Assembly (NCBI GenBank): GCA_036562565.1
Contig: DATCJY010000087.1
Location: 21,068 to 85,067 of the forward strand
Length of the DNA stretch: 64,000 nt
Reading direction: 5' to 3'
Source: DATCJY01 sp036562565
GTDB taxonomy: Bacteria; Bacteroidota; Bacteroidia; Flavobacteriales_D; Sanyastnellaceae
The position numbers were made by a program, and so were the translations under genes. Below the pieces are notes generated by a model. The model worked only from the letters and a program-made list of their open reading frames with translations, had not been told where the DNA came from and ran no database searches. Shown piece after piece: positions 33,882 to 43,057 of the stretch (positions within the stretch are counted from its first letter, which is position 1; each line of letters starts with the position of its first letter).

Positions 33882-34795
33882 GATTTCGGAGTACAGAAAA
33901 TCTCCGCAATCATGCATCTGGCGCTGCCTCCTCCGATGGTTTCTATTGTGGGTATTCGGAATATAATTGGTCGATTATTTTTTTGAATCATGCTGAGCTG
34001 CTGCTGTGTGAGCGACTCATAAGCAGATTGTGAAAGCACAATTAAATCTTCATTGGACGCTGAGTGCAGCGCCAGCATGTTGCCAGCAAATCGCTCCATT
34101 TGCGCAAACGAGATTTCCACTATCTCACGATTGTCCACGGCTAATCTTGCGAGAACATCATTGCGCTCTTCCGGCTTGGTTATGCTTTCAGCACAAATCA
34201 CAGCGAATTTCTCTGCAATGCACATCATCACATTGGTGTGATAAATGGGATGTCCATTGGCATCGGATGCGTGGAAGGCAATTGGTTCATACCCGATTTG
34301 AGCACATAATTTTTCCAATAAACCTTTATTCGTTCTGGGCGAAAGACATGCAAAAGCCGTTCTGTGAAGATGGTCAAACACAACGCTTCCCGTTCCTTCC
34401 AGAAAGCGGCTCTGTTCTTCTTCGTTCGAAAAATCTATTACCTTTTGAATATCGTAGTGTGTAGCTAAGTTCTTTACGATATCCATCCTTCGCTCAGCTC
34501 TTCGATTGGGAGTACACATGGGATACAGAACAACAGTGCCGTCAGCATGAAGGCTGACCCAATTGTTGGGAAAGACTGCATCTGGCTTTATGGGCTCCTC
34601 AGTGTCTTGCATCACTTGTACTGTAATACCGGCATTGTTTAACTGCTTGACGCAATCGTCAAATTCCATTTGAGCCAATTCATGGACATTGCCGGTCAAA
34701 GGAGTGTTGGATTGAAAAGCGTTTGTAACGGCTGTTTGCGCGTTGAAATCGAAACAAGCTGGACGTACCATAAACACGTGTGAAGTAGACTGCAT
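33878..34795 (-). CDS. ctlX: CtlX-like citrulline/arginine guanidino hydrolase
   Basis: 305 residues from the ATG at 34795 (MQSTSHVFMVRPACF). Pentein-fold amidinotransferase/deiminase family: VFPNNWVSLHADGTVVLYPM, then EGTGSVVFDHLHRTAFA with the catalytic Glu/His region, and GGGSARCMIAEIF with the C-terminal nucleophile Cys. Bacteroidota members of this type are named CtlX for a role in citrulline use; arginine deiminase-like activity is the alternative. No arginine pathway genes are adjacent. Confidence 0.82.
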   Translation of the reverse strand: MQSTSHVFMVRPACFDFNAQTAVTNAFQSNTPLTGNVHELAQMEFDDCVKQLNNAGITVQVMQDTEEPIKPDAVFPNNWVSLHADGTVVLYPMCTPNRRAERRMDIVKNLATHYDIQKVIDFSNEEEQSRFLEGTGSVVFDHLHRTAFACLSPRTNKGLLEKLCAQIGYEPIAFHASDANGHPIYHTNVMMCIAEKFAVICAESITKPEERNDVLARLAVDNREIVEISFAQMERFAGNMLALHSASNEDLIVLSQSAYESLTQQQLSMIQKNNRPIIFRIPTIETIGGGSARCMIAEIFCTPKS

Positions 34796-34908
34796 TGCGG
34801 TGTAAAAGTATGACGGCAAATTGAGGATAAAATTTTCCCTTTTTTAGTAATCGAAATGCTTATTCAGAGCCAACTTTGCGACCCTAATAATTCTTAAGAG
34901 CATTTTCT

Positions 34909-36003
34909 ATGGGTATTTCACGCCATGCGATATTGGAAGCACTTTCATCAGTCATTGAACCGGACTTGAAGAAAGACATCGTTAGTCTTGGATTGGTATC
35001 CATTCAGGATGTAAAGGACCAAGTCATTTCCATTCGTGTAAAGGTGAGCAATCCGGCCATGCACGCACGCATGCGCATGCAAGAAGCCTGTGAATTTGCA
35101 ATCCATCGCACACTGGGCAATGAGTGGAAAGTGGAATGCGAAATCATTCCGATTGCCTCCGATGAGCGCCAAGGCGAACTGCGCAAAGTGTTGCCGGGGG
35201 TGAAAAAAATCATTGCTGTTGCAAGTGGTAAAGGTGGTGTGGGTAAAAGCACCGTGAGCTCCAACCTTGCTGTGGGATTGGCTAAGCGCGGATATAAAGT
35301 GGGGCTTCTAGATGCCGATATCTACGGACCATCGGCCACCGTGATGTTCGACCTTGAACATGAGAAGCCCCGTGTCATTGATATAGATGGCGCTAAATTC
35401 CTTGAGCCGGTAGAGCAATATGGAGTGAAAGTATTGTCCATCGGGTTCTTTGCCGAGATCAATCAGGCAGTGGTGTGGCGTGGACCAATGGCTACGAAAG
35501 CTTTGAACCAGCTCATCAACGATGCTCATTGGGGTGAGCTCGATTATATGATTTTAGACCTTCCTCCTGGAACCGGTGACGTGCATTTGTCCATCGTGCA
35601 ATCAGTTCCGCTGGATGGAGCTGTGATTGTGAGCACTCCACAAAATGTAGCACTTGCTGATGCTCGTAAAGGGGTAGCGATGTTCCAATTGCAAGCCATC
35701 AATGTACCAATCATCGGTTTGGTGGAGAATATGGCTTGGTTCACTCCGGAGGAACTTCCCGATAACAAATACTATATCTTTGGAAAAGACGGAGCCAAAC
35801 ACCTCGCTGAAGAGCTGGATGTGCCTTTCCTTGGCCATTTGCCCTTGGTACAAAGCATTCGCGAGGCCGGTGATGCCGGTAGACCGGCTGTTTTGCAAGA
35901 ACAAACTGCAGTGGCCAATTATTTAAATGAAATCCTCAATAACTTTGAGCGCGAAATAAGAATGTTGCCTTTCAGAAAAAAGGCTGAAACAACAAACGCA
36001 TAA
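34909..36003 (+). CDS. Mrp/ApbC-type P-loop iron-sulphur carrier ATPase
   Basis: 364 residues. N-terminal MIP18/DUF59 domain (about 1-85, EALSSVIEPDLKKDIVSLGLV), then the Mrp NTPase: Walker A VASGKGGVGKSTVSSNLA, DADIYGPS, DLPPGTGDVHLS. The family loads Fe-S clusters on apoproteins. The usual CxxC near the C-terminus is not evident to me in this sequence, which is a point of difference. The nifU-like gene follows three bases later, a common and functionally coherent pair. A CAACTTTG (34871-34878) may be the -7 element. Confidence 0.92.
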   Translation: MGISRHAILEALSSVIEPDLKKDIVSLGLVSIQDVKDQVISIRVKVSNPAMHARMRMQEACEFAIHRTLGNEWKVECEIIPIASDERQGELRKVLPGVKKIIAVASGKGGVGKSTVSSNLAVGLAKRGYKVGLLDADIYGPSATVMFDLEHEKPRVIDIDGAKFLEPVEQYGVKVLSIGFFAEINQAVVWRGPMATKALNQLINDAHWGELDYMILDLPPGTGDVHLSIVQSVPLDGAVIVSTPQNVALADARKGVAMFQLQAINVPIIGLVENMAWFTPEELPDNKYYIFGKDGAKHLAEELDVPFLGHLPLVQSIREAGDAGRPAVLQEQTAVANYLNEILNNFEREIRMLPFRKKAETTNA

Positions 36004-36006
36004 ACA

Positions 36007-36252
36007 ATGTCCAACAGCGAACTATTTGATAAAGTAAATTCTTCTCTCAACTCCATCCGTCCTTACTTGGAGGCCGATGGCGGAGATATTACACTTGTTG
36101 AGGTGACGGACGATTTTACTGCACGTGTGGAACTTCATGGTTCTTGCAGCAACTGCTCCATGAGTTATATGACCATGAAAGCCGGTGTTGAAGGGGCCAT
36201 CAAATCTGCTGTTCCTGAAATCAGAGCAGTAGAGGCTGTAAACCTTATCTAA
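36007..36252 (+). CDS. NifU C-terminal domain (Nfu-type) iron-sulphur scaffold
   Basis: 81-residue Nfu domain: IRPYLEADGGDITLVEV and the cluster-binding CxxC in LHGSCSNCSMSYMTMK. It assembles or transfers an Fe-S cluster, and the adjacent Mrp ATPase probably cooperates with it. No A-type or IscU domain is fused. Confidence 0.95.
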   Translation: MSNSELFDKVNSSLNSIRPYLEADGGDITLVEVTDDFTARVELHGSCSNCSMSYMTMKAGVEGAIKSAVPEIRAVEAVNLI

Positions 36253-36263
36253 TTCAGCTCTCC

Positions 36264-37406
36264 TCAGATATCGGATAATGATTTTACACTGCCAATACCG
36301 TTATGTGCATGGCGGTATGGGTAGTTCAATTTTCTCCAACTTGGACTGTCCAGCAGTGTCAAGATGAACTCATCGTCATAATACTGAATGGCGAGCAATT
36401 CAATTCCCTTCTCAATGCTCAGCTTGTGCGCTATGGAGGACAAGAAGTCAAGAGTGAGATAAGATGGGGCTTCTTCTTCAAATTCTGCCAGGTCGGCATC
36501 TTCTATACCGTATTTATTGAGTAAAAGCGTACTCAAACGTTTCAGCAATTCATCTGTGTCACATTCATCAAGCACTTCAATGAGGTGATTATTTTGACGC
36601 AACTTGTTCAGCAATAAATGCAAGGGCAACACATTGATAATCTCAAACGAGGTCAGCTGTAAGGCATCTACACGCTCCTCATGGGCTTCATAGAATGCTT
36701 CCGGATCTCTAAAAGCTTGTTGCATTTCCATCAACAAGTCCAGGTCGGAATGTGTGAGCGCATCTGCTAGTGACAACAAAGATTTCTCTTCTATGTTCAT
36801 CACAGGCAAATCTTTGATGACCTGCTCTACATATTTCTTAAGATAACTCCAGTGTTCATACTCCCTCCAACGTGCCTCTCCAACATATTTTCTAGCTTCT
36901 TTGATTCTTCCCAAACGTGCATAGCACCTGGCAATAGAGGCATACGAAACAATCAGGAGTGGGTTTATTTTCAATGCGGTTCTTAAATAGCCGATGGCTT
37001 TGTGATATAAACCGATATCGTAATAATAGCAACCGAGGTTGTGGTAACCGGTAGAATACCTCGGATAGGCTTCTATCGCTTTGTACAATAGCTCCAGACT
37101 TCGCTCTGTTTCACCAATGGATTTGAGAATTAAAGCCATATTGCTCAATGCCATGTGATTCTTCGGATTGATTTCGAGCGCTTGCTGGTAGGCTTCAATG
37201 GCTTTGTCATTCATGGACACATCGGAATAGGCTGCTCCCAGATGAACATAAACGGTATCCAATGGAAATCGTTTTACACCGATGGAGATGGCTTTTTCCA
37301 AGTCATCAATGACCCGAAACTCATCTTTGCCACTGTTGTAGTTTTCAATGGCGTTTTTGGCCAGCTGATCTCCATTTTTGGATAACAGCCCTTTGAGGAA
37401 TGACAT
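36264..37406 (-). CDS. TPR-repeat protein
   Basis: 380 residues, cytoplasmic (no signal peptide). Residues about 50-205 contain at least four tetratricopeptide repeats, seen as VHLGAAYSDVSMNDKAIEAY, NPKNHMALSNMALIL, YHNLGCYYYDIGLYHKAIGY and YASIARCYARLGRIKEARKY. The C-terminal 170 residues are acidic and of unknown fold. A scaffold role is likely. It has its own promoter and converges on the Nfu gene across 11 bases. Confidence 0.88.
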   Translation of the reverse strand: MSFLKGLLSKNGDQLAKNAIENYNSGKDEFRVIDDLEKAISIGVKRFPLDTVYVHLGAAYSDVSMNDKAIEAYQQALEINPKNHMALSNMALILKSIGETERSLELLYKAIEAYPRYSTGYHNLGCYYYDIGLYHKAIGYLRTALKINPLLIVSYASIARCYARLGRIKEARKYVGEARWREYEHWSYLKKYVEQVIKDLPVMNIEEKSLLSLADALTHSDLDLLMEMQQAFRDPEAFYEAHEERVDALQLTSFEIINVLPLHLLLNKLRQNNHLIEVLDECDTDELLKRLSTLLLNKYGIEDADLAEFEEEAPSYLTLDFLSSIAHKLSIEKGIELLAIQYYDDEFILTLLDSPSWRKLNYPYRHAHNGIGSVKSLSDI

Positions 37407-37438
37407 ACTTAGGCTTTTGAATGGAATACAAAGCTAAC

Positions 37439-37446
37439 CATCAAAG
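37439..37446 (-). promoter_or_regulatory. Promoter -7 element of the TPR gene
   Basis: Minus strand TAGCTTTG, exact TAnnTTTG, about 33 bases before the ATG at 37406. Confidence 0.5.
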
Positions 37447-37451
37447 CCTCT

Positions 37452-38684
37452 TCAATACACTACCAATTTTTGAATCATGATTTTTCCCTGCTTTTCCAAT
37501 TCGACTAAATAAATCCCACGAGCCAATTCATTCAGATAAATGGTCTGGTTCATGTCTTTCACTTCTACCTCTTTTCCTGTCAAATCTCTCATGCGAATAA
37601 ACCTTGTTTGAGCATCGCGCAAATAGGCAACACCATGAGCAGGATTGGGATAAACATAGGAGTTTTCCGCTTCGACAATTTCCTCCGTGGTCAAGGTCAT
37701 TTCTCTGTATTCACAATCCAACGGAATTTGAGGACAAATCATGTGAGCCAAAAAATTGCTCATGATGGACAAAGTGGTATCAAAGTATAGTTCAATGTTT
37801 TGGCTCGGAACGTGACCTTGGCCGTAGTAAATCTCAAAACAATTTTCAATTTCCAAATCGTCTAATCGCTCTTGAATACTGCTGCTGCCATCAACTTCCA
37901 CCACATCAAAGGCACCAAAAAGCGTGAGCATTGCACTGCCAAAAGGTACTACATCATCATGGGTACCGTGAGCCAGAAATGCCGGTACATCTCCAGTTTC
38001 TATCCATTGTATATCACCTATAGCCGCGGCTATGCCAATTACGGCTTTTATGTCCGATGAATAACCGGGATTACCACTGTTCCCTTCGATACCACCGGTA
38101 AGACCGGGATTATTCCAGTTGACCGTTGCGGGAACTTCGTCCAAATCCATATATGCCAAGTGAAGGGCTAAAATGCCACCGGCACTGAGGCCGCCTACGT
38201 AAATTTCATCGGGATGAATCCCATATGGATTGCCGTCTTCGGCAAATGATTTTCTGAAAAAACGAATGGCCGCCCTCATGTCTTGGATGCCGCGCAACAC
38301 GGCTTCTGTAAATGGACCGGCCAAAGGAAACTCAATTGGCACACCCAAGCGATATCCTATCGATGCCGTCACATAGCCCATACGAGCAAGACCTTCACAT
38401 ATCGGTACAACCGTATTGTCCGTCTTGCTGCCACTTATGAAATAGCCGCCATGCGCCATGATGACCAATGGCCTGATTGTAGCTGTATCTCCTGCCGGTA
38501 GATAAACATCCAACAGCAATTCCTGAATATTGTCAGAATATAAAGTGTTCTGCCCATAATGAATGTCAGAAATTACCTCCACTTCATCGAATATGGGATA
38601 TCGGTAGCGGAGTTCTTCACATTGGGCTTGTAGTGTTTGGTGGATAAAAAGTGCTAGCAGACAAAAGGTTAAAAATCTCTTCAT
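37452..38684 (-). CDS. Secreted alpha/beta hydrolase (esterase) with T9SS sorting domain
   Basis: 410 residues. Signal peptide MKRFLTFCLLALFIHQTLQA. Alpha/beta-hydrolase domain (about 50-330): oxyanion-hole HGGYF, nucleophile Ser in GLSAGG, and a late HGTHDDVVPF with acid Asp; the general His is probably in QGHVPSQ. This is the carboxylesterase/BD-FAE-like class. The last 75 residues are a T9SS type A sorting domain: VYPNPAHGVAYL, RMRDLTGKEVEV, LARGIYLVEL and a final IQKLVVY. So the enzyme is expected at the cell surface or outside. Confidence 0.92.
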   Translation of the reverse strand: MKRFLTFCLLALFIHQTLQAQCEELRYRYPIFDEVEVISDIHYGQNTLYSDNIQELLLDVYLPAGDTATIRPLVIMAHGGYFISGSKTDNTVVPICEGLARMGYVTASIGYRLGVPIEFPLAGPFTEAVLRGIQDMRAAIRFFRKSFAEDGNPYGIHPDEIYVGGLSAGGILALHLAYMDLDEVPATVNWNNPGLTGGIEGNSGNPGYSSDIKAVIGIAAAIGDIQWIETGDVPAFLAHGTHDDVVPFGSAMLTLFGAFDVVEVDGSSSIQERLDDLEIENCFEIYYGQGHVPSQNIELYFDTTLSIMSNFLAHMICPQIPLDCEYREMTLTTEEIVEAENSYVYPNPAHGVAYLRDAQTRFIRMRDLTGKEVEVKDMNQTIYLNELARGIYLVELEKQGKIMIQKLVVY

Positions 38685-38779
38685 GGGGAATGATTAAGGA
38701 GGTTTCAAATAAAACGAAAAATTGTCAACTCTTGATATCAATCACTTATTTAATGTAAAGTCAAACCCTTTGATTAAAT

Positions 38780-38787
38780 TACTTTTG
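38780..38787 (+). promoter_or_regulatory. Promoter -7 element of the ferredoxin reductase gene
   Basis: TACTTTTG, exact TAnnTTTG, followed by CGGCC; 29 bases before the ATG. No clear -33. Confidence 0.5.
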
Positions 38788-38815
38788 CGGCCGAATTTCT
38801 TTTGATTGATAATTT

Positions 38816-39823
38816 ATGATCGAAACCGATATCATCATCATAGGTGCGGGTCCTTGCGGACTTTTCACAGTTTTCGAAGCAGGACTCTTAAAACTACGTT
38901 GCCACCTGATTGATGCATTGCCACAAGTTGGAGGTCAACTCACGGAGATATATCCCAAGAAGCCTATCTATGATATTCCGGGATTTCCGGAGGTCCTGGC
39001 CGGTGACTTGATACATAACCTGATGGAGCAAGCGGCACCATTCAAACCCGGATTTACGCTCGGTGAACGTTGCGAAAGTTTTCAGGTAGATGAAGACGGA
39101 AAATTCATTGTAACTACCAATAAAGGCACCTTACATAAAGCTCCCGTTATCGCCATAGCCGGTGGATTGGGATGCTTTGAGCCACGCAAGCCGCCTATTG
39201 CTAACATCGCTGACTTTGAAGACAAAGGAATTGAATACATCGTTCGCGACCCTAATATCTACAAAGACAAGCGCGTGGTAATCAGTGGTGGTGGAGATAG
39301 CGCACTTGATTGGGCGCATTACCTCGCCAATGGTGTAGCCAAAGAAGTGACATTGATTCACCGAAGTAAGAGCTTCCGTGGTCACCCTGATAGCGTTCAG
39401 AAAGCAATGGACATGGCGACTGCCGGCAAGATTAAACTCTTCACAGACGCGGAAGTTGTGGGTGTTAACGGCACTGACCGCTTGAGCACACTCACCATCA
39501 AGCACTTGACTGAAGGCGAAAGCACCATGGAAACCGATCACTGGTTGCCATTGTTTGGACTTTCTCCAAAACTCGGCCCTCTGGCCAACTGGGGCTTGAA
39601 CATCGACAAAAACTCTATTGAGGTAAATACATTTGACTACAGCACGAATATTCCTGGCATTTATGCCATTGGGGATATCAATACTTATCCCGGTAAATTG
39701 AAGCTCATCCTTTGCGGTTTCCACGAAGCTACATTGATGGTGCAAAGCGCATTCAAGCGCATTTACCCTGATAAGAACTACGTTTTGAAATATACCACCG
39801 TAAATGGGGTAACCGGATTTTAA
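38816..39823 (+). CDS. Ferredoxin-NADP reductase, thioredoxin reductase-like type
   Basis: 335-residue FAD enzyme: N-terminal IIIGAGPCGLFTVFEAGLL (FAD Rossmann), GGQLTEIYPKKPIYDIPGFP, NADPH-binding VVISGGGDSALDWAHYL, and the late GIYAIGDINTYPGKL. It lacks the CxxC of thioredoxin reductase, which identifies the YumC-type ferredoxin reductase. The ferredoxin gene follows 26 bases later, supporting the partner assignment. Confidence 0.94.
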   Translation: MIETDIIIIGAGPCGLFTVFEAGLLKLRCHLIDALPQVGGQLTEIYPKKPIYDIPGFPEVLAGDLIHNLMEQAAPFKPGFTLGERCESFQVDEDGKFIVTTNKGTLHKAPVIAIAGGLGCFEPRKPPIANIADFEDKGIEYIVRDPNIYKDKRVVISGGGDSALDWAHYLANGVAKEVTLIHRSKSFRGHPDSVQKAMDMATAGKIKLFTDAEVVGVNGTDRLSTLTIKHLTEGESTMETDHWLPLFGLSPKLGPLANWGLNIDKNSIEVNTFDYSTNIPGIYAIGDINTYPGKLKLILCGFHEATLMVQSAFKRIYPDKNYVLKYTTVNGVTGF

Positions 39824-39848
39824 TTTGCCATTATTTTAATTCAGAAAA

Positions 39849-40175
39849 TTGGAAAATACTATCCACATCACGCTGATTGATCGCGAAGGAAAAGAGCATA
39901 TACTAGAGGCTCCGACTGACATGAACATGAATGTCATGGAACTTTGCAAGAGCTATGAACTTCCTGTAGAGGGTACATGTGGCGGAATGGCCATGTGTGC
40001 TACTTGCCAGGTATACGTATTGTCAGATCACCAGCTGCCTGAGAAAACGGAAGATGAAGAAGCGATGTTGGACCAAGCATTTTTCGTTCAACCCAATTCA
40101 CGTCTGGGATGTCAAATCAAATTGACGAACGACTTGGATGGTTTGAAATTACAGCTCGCCAATTCAGTAGATTAA
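39849..40175 (+). CDS. Adrenodoxin-like [2Fe-2S] ferredoxin
   Basis: 108 residues. Cluster ligands: CGGMAMCATC (C-x5-C-x2-C) and a distal Cys in RLGCQI, the plant/adrenodoxin arrangement. No ATG fits in frame before the conserved region (an upstream TAA blocks extension), so TTG at 39849 is the start, giving MENTIHITLIDREGK. It probably receives electrons from the upstream reductase. The stop shares TTAA with the rarA stop on the other strand. Confidence 0.95.
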   Translation: MENTIHITLIDREGKEHILEAPTDMNMNVMELCKSYELPVEGTCGGMAMCATCQVYVLSDHQLPEKTEDEEAMLDQAFFVQPNSRLGCQIKLTNDLDGLKLQLANSVD

Positions 40176-41467
40176 TTTCCTTGATTATAATTATATCGGC
40201 TGCCCCAAAGCTTCTTGAGGTAATCTTCCGTTTGTTTCTCCCGAGCATTGTTGCCGGGAGTATAAAAGGTGGTACCGCTGATTTCCTTTGGCAGGAACTC
40301 CTGCTCCACGAAATTGCCTTCATAGCTATGGGCATATTGATAGGAATCGCCATACCCCAAATCTTTCATGAGTTTGGTTGGCGCATTGCGCAAATGCAAC
40401 GGTATGGACAAGTTACCTGTTTGACGCACCAGTGCTTGAGCAGCACCTATAGCCGTATATGCGCTATTGCTCTTGGGGGATGTCGCCAAGTAAATCGCAC
40501 ATTGGCTCAAGATGATTCTGCCTTCAGGCCAACCGATATTTTCAATTGCTCTGAAAGTGGCATCAGCTATGAGCAACGCATTGGGATTGGCCAGACCTAT
40601 ATCTTCTGATGCGAGGATGAGCATCCTCCGTGCAATGAATTTGGGATCCTCTCCGCCTTCAATCATGCGAGCGAGATAATACACTGCTGCATTGGGGTCG
40701 CTTCCGCGCATACTCTTAATGAATGCGGATACGATATCGTAGTGCATCTCTCCGCTCTTGTCATAGCGAGCCGGATTTTGCTGCACAATTCTGAGCACTT
40801 TTTCATCATTGATGGTATCGCCATCTTCCAATTGGGAAACCACTAAATCCAATACGTTCAACAATTTGCGCGCATCACCACCACTTAAACGAAGCAATGC
40901 TGTGCTCTCCTCTACTTGGATGTTCTTAGTCTTCAGGAGCTCATCTTCAGTGAGCGCTTTTTGAATCAACGCTTCCAAATCAGCTTTGTCCAATTCCTGC
41001 AACACATATACCTGACAACGAGAGAGCAATGCGCTGATGACTTCAAACGAAGGATTCTCTGTAGTGGCGCCTATCAACGTGATGATGCCGCGCTCCACAG
41101 CTCCAAGCAAGGAGTCTTGTTGTGATTTGGAAAAGCGATGAATCTCATCGATAAAGAGTACTGCACCTTTGCTGAACATTCCTTGGCTTTGCACTTTTTC
41201 AATCACTTCCCTCACATCTTTCACACCGCTGTTGATGGCGCTGAGTGTATAGAACGGACGTTTTAATGTTTGGGAAATAATGGAAGCCAAGGTGGTTTTG
41301 CCCACACCGGGAGGCCCCCAAAGAATCATGCTGGGGATGTTTCCACTTTCTATGGCTTTGCGCAGGACAGCTCCTTCTCCTATGAGGTGCTTTTGTCCCA
41401 TGTAATCGTCCAAAGATCTCGGACGCAAGCGTTCTGCAAGTGGAGCGGCATTCATTGTTTTATCCAA
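40172..41467 (-). CDS. rarA: Replication-associated recombination protein RarA (MgsA)
   Basis: AAA+ ATPase acting at stalled replication forks. 431 residues: PLAERLRPRSLDDYMGQKHL, Walker A GPPGVGKTT, Walker B FIDEIHRFSKSQQD, sensor ATTENPSFEV, and a C-terminal tetramerisation domain ending in YTPGNNAREKQTEDYLKKLWGSRY. It is the standard bacterial form. Tail-to-tail overlap with ferredoxin. Confidence 0.96.
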   Translation of the reverse strand: MDKTMNAAPLAERLRPRSLDDYMGQKHLIGEGAVLRKAIESGNIPSMILWGPPGVGKTTLASIISQTLKRPFYTLSAINSGVKDVREVIEKVQSQGMFSKGAVLFIDEIHRFSKSQQDSLLGAVERGIITLIGATTENPSFEVISALLSRCQVYVLQELDKADLEALIQKALTEDELLKTKNIQVEESTALLRLSGGDARKLLNVLDLVVSQLEDGDTINDEKVLRIVQQNPARYDKSGEMHYDIVSAFIKSMRGSDPNAAVYYLARMIEGGEDPKFIARRMLILASEDIGLANPNALLIADATFRAIENIGWPEGRIILSQCAIYLATSPKSNSAYTAIGAAQALVRQTGNLSIPLHLRNAPTKLMKDLGYGDSYQYAHSYEGNFVEQEFLPKEISGTTFYTPGNNAREKQTEDYLKKLWGSRYNYNQGN

Positions 41468-41563
41468 ATAAAAGAAGCCACAAATTTCGCTGACCGCGCG
41501 TTGTTTCGGATAACAAAATTTCCACCTATGGGTCTGTTGGAAAGTTGTTGGGCCATCGGTCCA

Positions 41564-42916
41564 CTACTGTACACGGATTGCATTCTGCTCCTTTACATAA
41601 CTCATGCAGATAGCCGCGCAAATCATGAATATTCCTCCAAGAACTAGTGCATAAATGGCCTGCCCTCCAAAAAAGTGTTTCACCATAGGGCCTCCAAATA
41701 TGCCGTTGACGATTTGCGGCAATGTGATGAAGAAGTTGAAGATGCCCATATAAACGCCCATCTTACCGGATGGAATAGAACCTGCGAGTATCGCATATGG
41801 CATGGCCAATATGCTGGCCCAAGCAATACCTATTCCTATCATCGGGATGATTAAGAGCATCTTATCATGTAGGAAGAAGATGGAAAGTAGGCTTGTACCA
41901 CCAATGAGAAGAGACAATACATGTGTTTTCTTTCTTCCTAAAACCTTAGCCACCGAAGGCAAACACAAGGCATATATCGCAGACACGGCATTGTAGATAC
42001 CAAATAGAATGCCCACCCAATCCCCTACTTGACTGGCCGCTGCAGCTGCTGCCTCATCAATCGGATGACCATTGGCATCCACCGGAATTTGAAATACATG
42101 ACTGACCAAAGCCGGGGTAGTAAACACCCACATGCTGAACAGTGCGAACCAAGTAAAGAATTGCACCAGACCTAATTGACGCATTGTTGCCGGCATCTTC
42201 GCAAAGTCTTTCAGGATTTGAGACAACCCGAAATGACTCTCCTCCGGTTTACCATGGATGGCTTCGTATTCAGCCGGTGGATATTCTTTTGTCTTAATTA
42301 TAGTCACGAGGATGGTGATGATGAATACCGCGGCTCCGATGTAAAATGAATAAATTACATTGTCAGGCGCTTGCTTGGGAGCAGCTTCATTACTTACTCC
42401 ACATACCGTGTTGAGAAACCAAGGTAACCAAGAGCCAACTACAGCTCCCACACCAATCAAAAAGGTTTGAATCGTAAAACCATAGGTTCGTTGATTGTCA
42501 GGAAGGTTATCAGCAACCAATGCACGGAAAGGCTCCATCGCTACGTTGATACTCGCATCCATGAGCATCAACATCCCTGCACCAATGAGCAATGCACTTT
42601 TAGCCGTAAACCAAGAACCCGAATTAGGAAGTACAATGAGTGCTATACAACAGATAATGGTACCGGCAAGGAAGTAAGGTTTTCTTCTGCCCAAGCGATT
42701 CCAAGTTCTATCGCTATAATACCCTATGATGGGCTGGACAATCATCCCCGTTAGCGGAGCCACCAACCAAAACCACGATAGTTCATGAACATCGGCTCCA
42801 AAATTTTGCAGTATGCGGGAAGCATTGCCATTCTGAAGCGCAAATCCCATTTGAATACCTAGAAAACCAAAGCTCATGTTCCAGATATCCCAAAATCCCA
42901 GTTGACGTTTATTCAT
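41564..42916 (-). CDS. MFS / GPH-type sugar transporter
   Basis: 450 residues from the ATG at 42916 (MNKRQLGFWDIWNMSFGF), the preferred start. Twelve predicted membrane segments. Motifs: GIQMGFALQNGNASRILQNFG, PIIGYYSDRTWNRLGRRKPY, typical of the sucrose/maltose-type MFS branch of Bacteroidota (SLC45-like). The substrate is probably a di- or oligosaccharide, but there is no adjacent glycosidase to confirm it. Confidence 0.85.
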   Translation of the reverse strand: MNKRQLGFWDIWNMSFGFLGIQMGFALQNGNASRILQNFGADVHELSWFWLVAPLTGMIVQPIIGYYSDRTWNRLGRRKPYFLAGTIICCIALIVLPNSGSWFTAKSALLIGAGMLMLMDASINVAMEPFRALVADNLPDNQRTYGFTIQTFLIGVGAVVGSWLPWFLNTVCGVSNEAAPKQAPDNVIYSFYIGAAVFIITILVTIIKTKEYPPAEYEAIHGKPEESHFGLSQILKDFAKMPATMRQLGLVQFFTWFALFSMWVFTTPALVSHVFQIPVDANGHPIDEAAAAAASQVGDWVGILFGIYNAVSAIYALCLPSVAKVLGRKKTHVLSLLIGGTSLLSIFFLHDKMLLIIPMIGIGIAWASILAMPYAILAGSIPSGKMGVYMGIFNFFITLPQIVNGIFGGPMVKHFFGGQAIYALVLGGIFMICAAICMSYVKEQNAIRVQ

Positions 42917-43057
42917 GACACTCGTGTTTGGATGTGTGGAGCGCAATATAAAAGAAGTGTCATTTGTACACTATCTTTTTATAAAATGTCCTCCTCTTGC
43001 TCCAATTAAAATATTCTGACTCCCCGTACTTTTACCGTCCACACACCACATAATTCT